In this document: piece by piece, positions 1 through 6,675 of the stretch
How positions within the stretch are numbered: the first letter of the stretch is position 1
Layout of the letters: the number at the start of each line of letters is the position of its first letter
Source of the DNA: UBA9732 sp045116915
Lineage (GTDB): Bacteria > Spirochaetota > Spirochaetia > Sphaerochaetales > Sphaerochaetaceae
Assembly (NCBI GenBank): GCA_045116915.1
Contig: JBGUMQ010000008.1
Coordinates: forward strand, 1 to 46,181
DNA length: 46,181 nt
Direction: 5' to 3'
Translations under genes and position numbers: made by a program
Notes under the pieces: model-generated
What the model was told of the DNA's origin: nothing
Seen by the model: the letters and a program-made list of their open reading frames with translations, nothing else
The model's database searches: none

Positions 1-240
1 GGCGTGATCATCCCCAGGCAGAACATCAAGACGCTGATCCTGCCGGAGCGCGTGCTGCGCGCGATAGACGAAAGGAAGTTCCACATCTATCCGATTTCCA
101 CGATAGACGAGGGAATGGAGATCCTGACGCTGCGCCAGAGCGGAAAGCGCAATGTGAAGGGGAACTTCCCTCCCGACACGATCAACCACACGATAGAGAA
201 CCGGCTCAGGAAACTGTACGAGCTTTCAAAGCCCAATTGA
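1..240 (+). CDS. Lon-family (S16) ATP-dependent protease, C-terminal fragment
   Basis: Only the last 79 codons are present and the gene runs in from the left edge. The residues resemble the C-terminal tail of Lon proteolytic domains, where an 'IIPRQN' stretch precedes the last helix and strand. 'HIYPISTIDEGMEILT' resembles the end of LonB/Lon-like proteins ('a..gkFhiYpv.tidegielltg'). In the family this domain carries a Ser-Lys dyad and degrades damaged or regulatory cytosolic proteins. The dyad lies upstream of the window, so activity cannot be judged. The gene converges on the HD-GYP gene with a 15-nt gap. The family call rests on a short conserved tail, but one that is quite diagnostic. 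Confidence 0.8.
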   Translation, partial: GVIIPRQNIKTLILPERVLRAIDERKFHIYPISTIDEGMEILTLRQSGKRNVKGNFPPDTINHTIENRLRKLYELSKPN

Positions 241-255
241 GCGCATCAGTGCGGC

Positions 256-1968
256 TCACAGGCTGCTGTAGTAGGCCTCGAGCTTCGGTCTTGCCGCCTC
301 GTAGGCCTGCCTGAGGTGCGGGTCGAACTGGCTGCCCATGCCGTCGAGCATTATGGAATCGGCCTGATCGAACGACATGCTGTCCTTGTACACGCGCTTG
401 CTCACCAGGGCATCGTAGACATCGGCCACCGCCATGATGCGGGCCTCGGGAGGGATCTCCTCGCCTTCGAGGCCTTCGGGATAGCCTTTGCCGTCCCATC
501 TCTCGTGATGGTAGTGCGCCACGTTCACCGCCAGGTCCAGAAAGGCGTCGTCGGCCGTATCCTTCAGTATCTCATGGACGATGCGCGCCCCTTCGGCGGC
601 ATGGGTCTTCATCTTCTCGTATTCCTCCGGCGTGAAGCGTCCGGGCTTGCGGAGTATGGCATCGTCGACGGCGATCTTTCCAAGGTCGTGCATAGGGGCG
701 GCCTTTATGAGCATCCTGCAGAAGTCGTCGGTCAGGCTGTAGCCCGCGGGCACCAGGTCCTTCTCCCTCATGGTGCCCACCAGCATGCGCACGACATCGC
801 TTGTCCTGCGGATGTGTCCTCCGGTGGAGTTGTCGCGGCTTTCGACCATGACTGCCATGCTCAGGATCTGGTTGTCGCTCATCCTCACGATGTCCGCGGT
901 CTTCTGCGCCACCTGTTCCTGCAGGTCCCGGTTGTAGCCGTCCAGCAGCTTTATGTACTTGCGGTCCAGGGTATCGTCCGTGATCACTATGCTGTATCCG
1001 CTCACGCGGCGTGTGATCCGGAGTGCGCCGACCGTGAACAGGTAGATCCTGTCATCCTTCTCCATGAAGTGGCCGTTGCCCTCCCTGTCGGAAGGATTCT
1101 CCCTGAAGTGTTCAAGCCAGGGAAGCAGAAGCTTCTCCACCTCGCGGCTGCGCCTTATGCCCAGGTCAACGGCAAGGGCGTTGAGTTCTGGCATTATCCG
1201 CCTGGCGGCCTCGTTGCTTCCCAGATAATTGTAACGGGCGTCAAACGTTATGAATCCCGTCTCTCCCGACTCCGCCATGGCGTTCATCACGGTGTTCTCG
1301 ACATCGTAGACGTTCAGGCGTCTGGCTATGAGCAGATACACCAGCTGTGCGAACGTATACGACAGGGGCAGCAGGTCTATTCCCGGGAACCACGACCTGC
1401 CGCCGAAATAGGCGACGATCGACACGATTTCGGGGAGGATCATCAGCACCAGTATCCTTCTGCCGATCTGGTTGTTCCTGATGATGGTGTACACGATGGC
1501 TCCGATGCTGACCAGGAAATAGAGGATGACCAGAACCTTCACGGCGGTGTGCATGGGCCCGTATTCCTTCAACAGTGTGCCGGCTCCGTTGATGATTGTG
1601 AACTGCGCGCTCCGGTAGAAGAGGACCCCGTTGCCTATGGTCAGGACGAATGCGTAGGCGACAAGGCACAACACCAGGAAAAGGAGCCTTATCCACCTGT
1701 TCAGCCGGATCCTGCACAGGCTGAATATCGCGAGCATTATCATCAGCTGCAGGAAGGGCCCGCCAAGGTATGTGAGTTTGGTGGCAAGGAGCGCCGCTTC
1801 CGACGACTGTGTCCGGGAAAGGAGGAAATGCGCCAGGTTGACCACCGGTATAAGGAGGAAGATCAGGGTCACATGGACATCGTCACGCCTGCGCCACAAC
1901 AGCATGTACAACGCCGTCATGAGAATCGAGGCCACAAGCATCGCCGCATAATAGTAGATAGCGCTCAC
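256..1968 (-). CDS. Membrane HD-GYP domain sensor (predicted cyclic-di-GMP phosphodiesterase)
   Basis: 570 aa. The N-terminal ~220 residues form about seven hydrophobic segments, resembling the 7TM sensor of some histidine kinases. A PAS-like region follows at about 225-340, then a short coiled stretch, then an HD-GYP domain at about 360-560. Visible motifs are HDLGK, the paired H..H helix region, and HHERWDGKGYPEGL, the GYP signature. A DVYDAL motif follows. HD-GYP proteins hydrolyse c-di-GMP to pGpG or GMP, so an inner-membrane sensor that lowers c-di-GMP is the natural reading. The ligand is unknown. The start is GTG at 1966-1968 with an AGGA-type ribosome site 8 nt upstream. It lies downstream of the psp terminator and is probably expressed separately. 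Confidence 0.88.
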   Translation of the reverse strand: MSAIYYYAAMLVASILMTALYMLLWRRRDDVHVTLIFLLIPVVNLAHFLLSRTQSSEAALLATKLTYLGGPFLQLMIMLAIFSLCRIRLNRWIRLLFLVLCLVAYAFVLTIGNGVLFYRSAQFTIINGAGTLLKEYGPMHTAVKVLVILYFLVSIGAIVYTIIRNNQIGRRILVLMILPEIVSIVAYFGGRSWFPGIDLLPLSYTFAQLVYLLIARRLNVYDVENTVMNAMAESGETGFITFDARYNYLGSNEAARRIMPELNALAVDLGIRRSREVEKLLLPWLEHFRENPSDREGNGHFMEKDDRIYLFTVGALRITRRVSGYSIVITDDTLDRKYIKLLDGYNRDLQEQVAQKTADIVRMSDNQILSMAVMVESRDNSTGGHIRRTSDVVRMLVGTMREKDLVPAGYSLTDDFCRMLIKAAPMHDLGKIAVDDAILRKPGRFTPEEYEKMKTHAAEGARIVHEILKDTADDAFLDLAVNVAHYHHERWDGKGYPEGLEGEEIPPEARIMAVADVYDALVSKRVYKDSMSFDQADSIMLDGMGSQFDPHLRQAYEAARPKLEAYYSSL

Positions 1969-1996
1969 GGTTGCATCCTATCACACGTTCAGTAAA

Positions 1997-2035
1997 CAAA
2001 AAAGCCCGGAGTGCGACATCTCGCGGCTCCGGGCT
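1997..2035 (-). terminator. Intrinsic terminator of the pspA-pspC operon
   Basis: On the minus strand a 9-bp GC-rich stem (AGCCCGGAG at 2003-2011 paired with CTCCGGGCT at 2027-2035) is followed by a run of six T. It lies 34 nt past the pspC stop and before the HD-GYP gene. Confidence 0.9.
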
Positions 2036-2068
2036 CCACAGCCAGTTGCTTCTTACCTTGGAAGGCCA

Positions 2069-2452
2069 TCAGCTGTTGCTGAAGCGGTTGTCCCAGTCCG
2101 ATTCCTTCTTGCGTCTCTCGTATTCCTCGGCGCTTTCGGCCTTGGCCTTGGCCTCCTCCCTGACGAAATCCTCGGGCTCGGGGTTGTAGTAGTATGTCTT
2201 GCCGCTCCTGCTGCCGTCTCTCTTCCCGTCGTGGTAGCCTCTGTCGTAGTCGTCTTCCTGGTAGGGGTTCATAGGAAGGACAAGTCCCAGGATGAAGTAG
2301 ATGATCAGACACGGTGCGATGGCCGTGAAGATGGCGATCAGCACGACGATGAACCTGATCGTATCGACGGGATAGTCCCGCCACTCCGCGATTCCGCTGC
2401 AAACTCCCATGATCTTTCCGTTCCTGGATCTGTAAAGTCTTCTTGTAGCCAT
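2069..2452 (-). CDS. pspC: PspC-domain membrane protein
   Basis: 127 aa. Residues 1-65 match the PspC domain: 'RLYRSRNGKIMGVCSGIAEW', then a hydrophobic segment near residues 32-58. The C-terminal half is charged and rich in Tyr, Asp, Glu and Lys, probably cytosolic and helical. PspC proteins sit in the inner membrane and take part in sensing envelope stress or recruiting PspA. The gene begins 28 nt after the pspA stop with an AAGGGG ribosome site, and both lie between the sigma54 promoter at 3216-3232 and the terminator at 1997-2035. I infer a two-gene operon. PspB is absent here. Confidence 0.88.
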   Translation of the reverse strand: MATRRLYRSRNGKIMGVCSGIAEWRDYPVDTIRFIVVLIAIFTAIAPCLIIYFILGLVLPMNPYQEDDYDRGYHDGKRDGSRSGKTYYYNPEPEDFVREEAKAKAESAEEYERRKKESDWDNRFSNS

Positions 2453-2480
2453 TTTGTTTTCCCCTTGTATTGTCTCGGCC

Positions 2481-3155
2481 TCAGCCGTTCATGTTCTTCT
2501 TGAGCTTCTCGAGCTCGTTTTCGATCTCTTCCTGTTCCTCCAGGTCCTTGAACCTGGTCTCCGCATCCTTGTCGTACTGGTCCGGATTCCTGCGTCCGCT
2601 CATCTTGTCGATGTGCTCCTCCATCCGGCTGAAGCGGTCGACGGGATCGACGTCCCTGTTCTGCCTGCTCCAGTTGTACGTGTAGGTGTAGCCGCCCTGG
2701 CTGCGCTTCTGCTCGGCCTCCTTGGCCGCCTGCTCGCGCATGGTCTTGTACTTGGCCTTCGCCCCGGAGAGCTTCTCCTCCAGCTTGGCGATGTCGTCCT
2801 TGTACTTCTTCACCAGCTGCTCGTAGCGCTCATCCTCGAGTCTGAGCTTCTCCAGCTCCTCTGCAAGCCGCTTCTTCTCCAGAAGGGCCTCGCGGGCCAG
2901 GTCGTCGCGGCCCTTGGAGATCGCCAGCTCGGCTCTCTTCTGCCAGCGGTCCACAAGCCCCTCGAGCTCCGCGATCTTCCGCTTTGCAGTGTTTTCAGCT
3001 CCGATTGCGGCCGCGCAGTTCGTCTTGATCTCGACGATGGTGTCCTCCATCTCGTTGATCATCAGCTTGATCATCTTCTCCGGATCCTCCGCGTGGTCCA
3101 GGAGGGAGTTGATGTTCGAATTGATTATGTCCATGAACCTAGAAAAAACTCCCAT
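2481..3155 (-). CDS. pspA: PspA/IM30 family phage-shock protein (copy 1)
   Basis: 224 aa, the usual PspA length, almost wholly predicted coiled coil. The N-terminus MGVFSRFMDIINSNINSLLD is the amphipathic membrane-binding helix typical of PspA/Vipp1. It is followed by 'DPEKMIKLMINEMEDTIVEIK', a family hallmark. PspA forms large oligomers on the inner membrane that stabilise damaged bilayers, and in enterobacteria it also inhibits PspF. I chose ATG 3153-3155 over an upstream in-frame ATG because AAGGAG lies about 8 nt before it and the family helix begins there. It is transcribed from a sigma54 promoter, divergent from pspF, and followed by pspC. A second paralogue lies at 4369-5061. Confidence 0.93.
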   Translation of the reverse strand: MGVFSRFMDIINSNINSLLDHAEDPEKMIKLMINEMEDTIVEIKTNCAAAIGAENTAKRKIAELEGLVDRWQKRAELAISKGRDDLAREALLEKKRLAEELEKLRLEDERYEQLVKKYKDDIAKLEEKLSGAKAKYKTMREQAAKEAEQKRSQGGYTYTYNWSRQNRDVDPVDRFSRMEEHIDKMSGRRNPDQYDKDAETRFKDLEEQEEIENELEKLKKNMNG

Positions 3156-3215
3156 AGTCCGATCTCCTTGGTCTTCATCATTATGTCCGCCGTCCGGCGG
3201 CCACACAAGGGTAAT

Positions 3216-3232
3216 AGCAAGGAGCGTGCCAA
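3216..3232 (-). promoter_or_regulatory. Sigma54 (-24/-12) promoter of pspA-pspC
   Basis: The minus strand reads TTGGCACG-CTCC-TTGCT. This matches the sigma54 consensus (TGGCACG-N4-TTGCW) at every conserved base, including the GG/GC spacing. It lies about 60 nt upstream of the pspA start, implying a transcription start near 3204. Confidence 0.93.
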
Positions 3233-3296
3233 GTCCGCCTTCCTGCGGTTATTTGTCTTTATATGGCATCTGTTCCGCCCCTGCCATGCCGGATAC

Positions 3297-3311
3297 TGGC
3301 AAAATTTACCA
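3297..3311. promoter_or_regulatory. Predicted PspF-type upstream activator site 1
   Basis: TGGCAAAATTTACCA is a near-perfect 15-bp dyad of the form TGGYRAAWTTTRCCA. It is centred about 100 bp upstream of the predicted sigma54 start of pspA, a normal distance for an enhancer-binding activator. A close copy lies at 5206-5220 in front of the second pspA, and a weaker copy at 3317-3331. Confidence 0.65.
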
Positions 3312-3316
3312 AATTA

Positions 3317-3331
3317 TGGTATATTTGACCA
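3317..3331. promoter_or_regulatory. Second, weaker activator-site copy overlapping the pspF -10 box
   Basis: TGGTATATTTGACCA keeps the outer TGG/CCA of the dyad and lies exactly 20 bp (two helical turns) from the copy at 3297. It contains the extended -10 sequence TGgTATATT (3317-3325), with TGGCAA 17 bp upstream as a -35. Binding here would occlude pspF's own promoter, as in the autorepression known for E. coli pspF. Part of the match may simply be the promoter. Confidence 0.5.
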
Positions 3332-3332
3332 C

Positions 3333-4379
3333 ATGAGCAGCTACAAGGACAGTTACATAGGTGAATCAGAGGTCTTCCTGGACTTCCAGCAGCGCATAGC
3401 CGATGCCGCGGCGGTGGACAGGAGCGTTCTGGTCATAGGGGAACGCGGAAGCGGAAAGGAGATGGCGGCAAGCCGTCTGCACTATCTGTCCAAACGCTGG
3501 CAGAAGAACCTGGTGACCGTCAACTGCGCCGCCCTGGCACCCACACTCATAGAAAGCGAGCTGTTCGGTTACGAGCAGGGAGCGTTCACCGGGGCGAACA
3601 AGACAAGGAAGGGACGCTTCGAGGAAGCCCAGGGAGGAACGCTGTTCCTGGATGAGATCGGCAACATCCCCATCCAGGTCCAGGAGAAGATCCTCAGGGT
3701 CGTCGAATACGGGACCTACGAGCGTGTGGGATCGTCGGTGACACATGAGGCCGATGTAAGGATAATAGGTGCGACGAACGCGGACCTCAAGCAGATGTGC
3801 GTGGAGGGGAAATTCAAGGAAGACCTTCTGGACAGGCTGAGTTTCGAGGTCGTCTTCATCCCGCCGCTCAGGGAACGCGGCGACGACATACTGCTTCTGG
3901 CCAACTATTTCGCCCAGAGGATGGCCATGGAATGCAACCAGGACATCCCGGTCTTCACGGAGGAGGTGCAGCGGATGCTCATGTCGTACAGCTGGCCCGG
4001 AAACGTCCGCGAGCTGAAGAACACGATAGAGCGCGCCGTCTACAGAAGCAAAGGGGACATCATCTCGTCCATAGTGCTCGATCCCTTCCGGAATCCCTTC
4101 ACCACAGGCACAAACGATGTCCCCAAAGCGTTGGAAATTGAAAAAACTGAAGTTGTTAATACTGTTCAGGCCATCTCAGACAAGGCAGAAAAGAAGGAGT
4201 TTTCTTTTGACAGCCTTCCTCTGGACAGCCTTGACAAGACCAAGGATGCTCTTGAGGCAAGCTTTGTACAGCGTGCCCTTCAGCAGGCACAGGGCAATCA
4301 GCGTGAGGCCGCAAAGCTCATGAAGATCACCTACGACCAGTTCAGGGGCCTGTACCGCAAGCATAAGGTCAACCCTTGA
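3333..4379 (+). CDS. pspF: PspF-like sigma54-dependent transcriptional activator
   Basis: 348 aa. The AAA+ domain begins almost at the N-terminus: Walker A GERGSGKE (36-43), the sigma54-contact loop GAFTGA (83-88), Walker B TLFLDE (103-108) and the 'WPGNVREL' box. The C-terminus ends in a Fis-type helix-turn-helix ('GNQREAAKLMKITYDQFRGLYRKH'). There is no receiver or GAF domain, which is the PspF layout. It opens sigma54 promoters by ATP hydrolysis, and both flanking pspA genes have such promoters. The start is ATG 3333. No ribosome site precedes it, and an extended -10 (TGgTATATT) ends 7 nt upstream, so a leaderless mRNA is likely. Its 3' end overlaps the convergent pspA paralogue by 11 bp. 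Confidence 0.92.
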   Translation: MSSYKDSYIGESEVFLDFQQRIADAAAVDRSVLVIGERGSGKEMAASRLHYLSKRWQKNLVTVNCAALAPTLIESELFGYEQGAFTGANKTRKGRFEEAQGGTLFLDEIGNIPIQVQEKILRVVEYGTYERVGSSVTHEADVRIIGATNADLKQMCVEGKFKEDLLDRLSFEVVFIPPLRERGDDILLLANYFAQRMAMECNQDIPVFTEEVQRMLMSYSWPGNVRELKNTIERAVYRSKGDIISSIVLDPFRNPFTTGTNDVPKALEIEKTEVVNTVQAISDKAEKKEFSFDSLPLDSLDKTKDALEASFVQRALQQAQGNQREAAKLMKITYDQFRGLYRKHKVNP

Positions 4380-5061
4380 CTGTCTTCTCGGGAAGCTCCG
4401 CCACAGGTGCCGCGTTCAGCTTTGCCTTGAGCTCCTGAAGCTCCTTGTCCACGCTGTCGTTGGCCTCCATCTCGGAGAATCTGGCCTCGTTCTCATAGCT
4501 TTTGGCTGCCACCGCGGCCTGGGCCTCCAGGCGCTCGACCTTCTCCTCCATCTCGTTGAACCTTCTGATCGCATCGCCGCAGTCGGTGGAGTTGATCTGT
4601 TTCTCGATCTTGATCTTCTCCTTGGCATGCTGGGCCCTTGCGACCAGTGTCCTCTCCTTGCCCTTGATCTCCTCGAGCTTCTCGACGAGTTTGACGATCT
4701 GGGCTTCCTGGCTTGCGCTGATGTTCCTGAGCTCGGCGATCTCGGTCTCGAGCGATGAGACCTTGGATTCGGCCTTCTGCTTCTCCGAAATGGCCTCGCG
4801 TGCCAGGTCGTCCTTGGCGTTCTTCACCGCAAGCTGTGCCCTGACCTCCCAGCGGCTTACGGCTTCCTTACCGGATTTGAGATCGGCTTCACGCGACTTG
4901 ATATCCGTCAGCGTCTTGGCCGCCGAGTCCTTGGCCTTGGCAAGGCTCTCCTCCATCTCGACGATGGTGTAGCGGATCATCTTGGAGGGATCCTCCATCT
5001 TGTCGAGAGCATGGTTCACATTTGAACTGAAAATGTCGTGGATTCTTTTGAATGCGTTCAT
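4369..5061 (-). CDS. PspA/IM30 family phage-shock protein (copy 2)
   Basis: 230 aa and predicted coiled coil throughout. The N-terminus MNAFKRIHDIFSSNVNHALD is the amphipathic helix, and 'DPSKMIRYTIVEMEESLAKAK' matches the same positions in copy 1. The two copies share clear family similarity but have diverged strongly, so this is not a recent duplication. The C-terminus carries a short Ala/Pro-rich extension. I chose ATG 5059-5061 because AAGGAG lies about 9 nt upstream and the helix begins there. It has its own sigma54 promoter and activator site. The two copies may mix in one oligomer or split the structural and regulatory roles of PspA; the sequence does not decide. Confidence 0.9.
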   Translation of the reverse strand: MNAFKRIHDIFSSNVNHALDKMEDPSKMIRYTIVEMEESLAKAKDSAAKTLTDIKSREADLKSGKEAVSRWEVRAQLAVKNAKDDLAREAISEKQKAESKVSSLETEIAELRNISASQEAQIVKLVEKLEEIKGKERTLVARAQHAKEKIKIEKQINSTDCGDAIRRFNEMEEKVERLEAQAAVAAKSYENEARFSEMEANDSVDKELQELKAKLNAAPVAELPEKTVKG

Positions 5062-5114
5062 AGCACGTCTCCTTATTCGCTTTGAAATCGTCCGTCGCCG
5101 GACACTCTCCAAAT

Positions 5115-5131
5115 AGCAAAACCCGTGCCAA
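5115..5131 (-). promoter_or_regulatory. Sigma54 (-24/-12) promoter of the second pspA
   Basis: The minus strand reads TTGGCACG-GGTT-TTGCT. All consensus bases match, and the spacing is identical to the promoter at 3216-3232. It lies 54 nt upstream of the start codon; the predicted transcript begins near 5103. Confidence 0.93.
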
Positions 5132-5205
5132 GTCAGCACAATTCCATTCAAATCAAAGAGTTGCAGAACATGTTTGAAAACGTGTCGGATCCCCGCCCAT
5201 CCATG

Positions 5206-5220
5206 TGGCGAAATTTACCA
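5206..5220. promoter_or_regulatory. Predicted PspF-type activator site in front of the second pspA
   Basis: TGGCGAAATTTACCA differs by one base from the site at 3297-3311 and is centred about 110 bp upstream of the predicted sigma54 start. It lies in the 179-bp gap between this pspA and the convergent-side methyltransferase, where no other function is evident. Confidence 0.65.
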
Positions 5221-5240
5221 TATCGGAAACCGAAGGGTTG

Positions 5241-5984
5241 TCAGAACCAGCGCTGGAGGAGGATTCCGGCGGCGACGGAGACGTTGAGGGAGCCTTTGGT
5301 GCCCGCGGTGCGGATGGTTATCCTGTCCGTGCAGCATTCCAGCAGGGCCGGGCTTATCCCGAACTCCTCGTTCCCCAGTATCGCGACACCGCCCGAGGGG
5401 AAATCGAATGTGTTGATGTCCTTGCCTCCCAGCTCGAGGGCAAGTACGGGAAGGCCGCATGACGAAAGGAACGCCACAGCCTCTTCCTCCGACATGTATT
5501 CCCATTCCACGGTATCCGTGCAGCCTCTGGATGTCCTTCTTGCATGGGGATGGTCCGGATTCGCCGTCTCCTCCAGCAATATGATCTTCCTGACACCGAA
5601 ACTGTCGGCACTGCGGAAGACGGCTCCTACATTGTAAGGACTCCTGAGACGGTCCAGGACCAGGATCTTGTCCTGCACCACACGTTTGGAGACATCCAGG
5701 TTCCCTATGCTGTCCGTCAGGTCCCAGTCGCTGGGTTCGGAGCCCAGCCTTGCGAGGAGGATCCCGGCATAATCCTGAAGGGTCAGCATGGCCTTCCTGG
5801 GATCGGAGGCGACAATCTCCCTGGAGACGGGCTCAAGACCGGCCATGGATATGACCATGTCCAGATAATCCCAGTCCGGATTCTTACCCGTCTTCAAGTC
5901 ATGGGCGTTCTGGGAGAGGATCATGGAGATCTTCCTGAAACGAGTCTTCTCCTTCAGGGAAAGAAGTTTCCGCTCAGTCAGCAT
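5241..5984 (-). CDS. TrmH/SpoU-family RNA 2'-O-methyltransferase
   Basis: 247 aa. The C-terminal SPOUT fold shows all three TrmH motifs: 'SPYNVGAVFRSADSFG' (motif 1, with Asn and Arg), 'GVAILGNEEFGIS' (motif 2) and 'GSLNVSVAAGILL' (motif 3, in the knot). These enzymes transfer methyl from S-adenosylmethionine to ribose 2'-OH in tRNA or rRNA; the target nucleotide cannot be read from sequence. The N-terminal ~90 residues are helical and unlike the L30e-type domain of RlmB. ATG 5982-5984 is chosen because it overlaps the rsmI stop by 11 nt, as expected for translational coupling in the aspS-rsmI operon. Confidence 0.85.
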   Translation of the reverse strand: MLTERKLLSLKEKTRFRKISMILSQNAHDLKTGKNPDWDYLDMVISMAGLEPVSREIVASDPRKAMLTLQDYAGILLARLGSEPSDWDLTDSIGNLDVSKRVVQDKILVLDRLRSPYNVGAVFRSADSFGVRKIILLEETANPDHPHARRTSRGCTDTVEWEYMSEEEAVAFLSSCGLPVLALELGGKDINTFDFPSGGVAILGNEEFGISPALLECCTDRITIRTAGTKGSLNVSVAAGILLQRWF

Positions 5985-6675
5985 CTTCTTCCGCCTCTTC
6001 CTTCTTCCCTGCCGGAGGAAGGACCACAAGGGCGAATTCCCCCTTGACCACCTTCAGCTCCGACATCACCTCGGACGGTGTGCCATAGAGGAACTGTTCG
6101 AAGGCCTTGGTCATCTCGCGGCCCAGGACCAGGTGGCGGGTGTCGTCCAGATCCCTGAGCTCCCCGAGCGTCTTGAGGATCCGGAACGGGGACTCGTAGA
6201 TTATGAAGGCCTCCTCGCGGTCCAGGAGCTCACGCAGCCTGGCCTTGCGCCGCCCGCTCTTCGGGGACAGGAAGCCTTCGAATGTGAATGTCTTTCCGGC
6301 AAGTCCGCTTGCGGAAATCAGGGTCACGCTGGCGCTGGCACCCGGGATGGGAACGACCGTGTGGCCGGCCTCCCTGACAACGCGGACAAGACGGCTTCCC
6401 GGATCGCTGACACCGGGAGTGCCTGCGTCCGAGCAGTATGCTACGGACAGGCCCTGGTCCAGAAGCCCGACGATTCCCTGGCTGGATGCGGCCTCGTTGT
6501 GCGCATGGCATGCGATCAGGCGCTTTCCGGTGATCCCCAGGTGGTTCAGCAGGTTCTGCGTGTGGCGTGTGTCCTCGCAGGCGATGACATCCGCATCGCG
6601 CAACGTGTTCGTCGCGCGTACGGTAATGTCGTCGAGATTGCCTATGGGTGTGGCTACTATATAGAGATTGCTCAC
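5974..6675 (-). CDS. rsmI: 16S rRNA (cytidine1402-2'-O)-methyltransferase
   Basis: 233 aa. The N-terminus 'LYIVATPIGNLDDITVRA' and 'ACEDTRHTQNLLNHLGI' are unmistakable RsmI (tetrapyrrole-methylase fold) motifs. 'YCSDAGTPGVSDPGSRLV' and 'PGASASVTLISASGL' follow in the expected order. RsmI methylates the ribose of C1402 in the ribosomal P site with S-adenosylmethionine as donor. The protein is somewhat shorter than E. coli RsmI (286 aa). It starts at GTG 6673-6675, overlapping the aspS TGA as GTGA, and its 3' end overlaps the TrmH-like gene. The three genes form one leftward translation operon. Confidence 0.94.
   Translation of the reverse strand: MSNLYIVATPIGNLDDITVRATNTLRDADVIACEDTRHTQNLLNHLGITGKRLIACHAHNEAASSQGIVGLLDQGLSVAYCSDAGTPGVSDPGSRLVRVVREAGHTVVPIPGASASVTLISASGLAGKTFTFEGFLSPKSGRRKARLRELLDREEAFIIYESPFRILKTLGELRDLDDTRHLVLGREMTKAFEQFLYGTPSEVMSELKVVKGEFALVVLPPAGKKEEAEEDAD

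Noticed and set aside
316..1995. A 559-codon open frame on the plus strand opposite the HD-GYP gene
   Set aside because: His/Val/Glu-rich low-complexity translation with no domain. It is the antisense shadow caused by GC-rich codon use in the real gene.
2454..3332. An upstream in-frame extension of pspF to about 2454
   Set aside because: It runs antisense through pspA and its translation is Leu/Val-rich nonsense. The AAA+ domain begins just after ATG 3333, which fits the promoter there.
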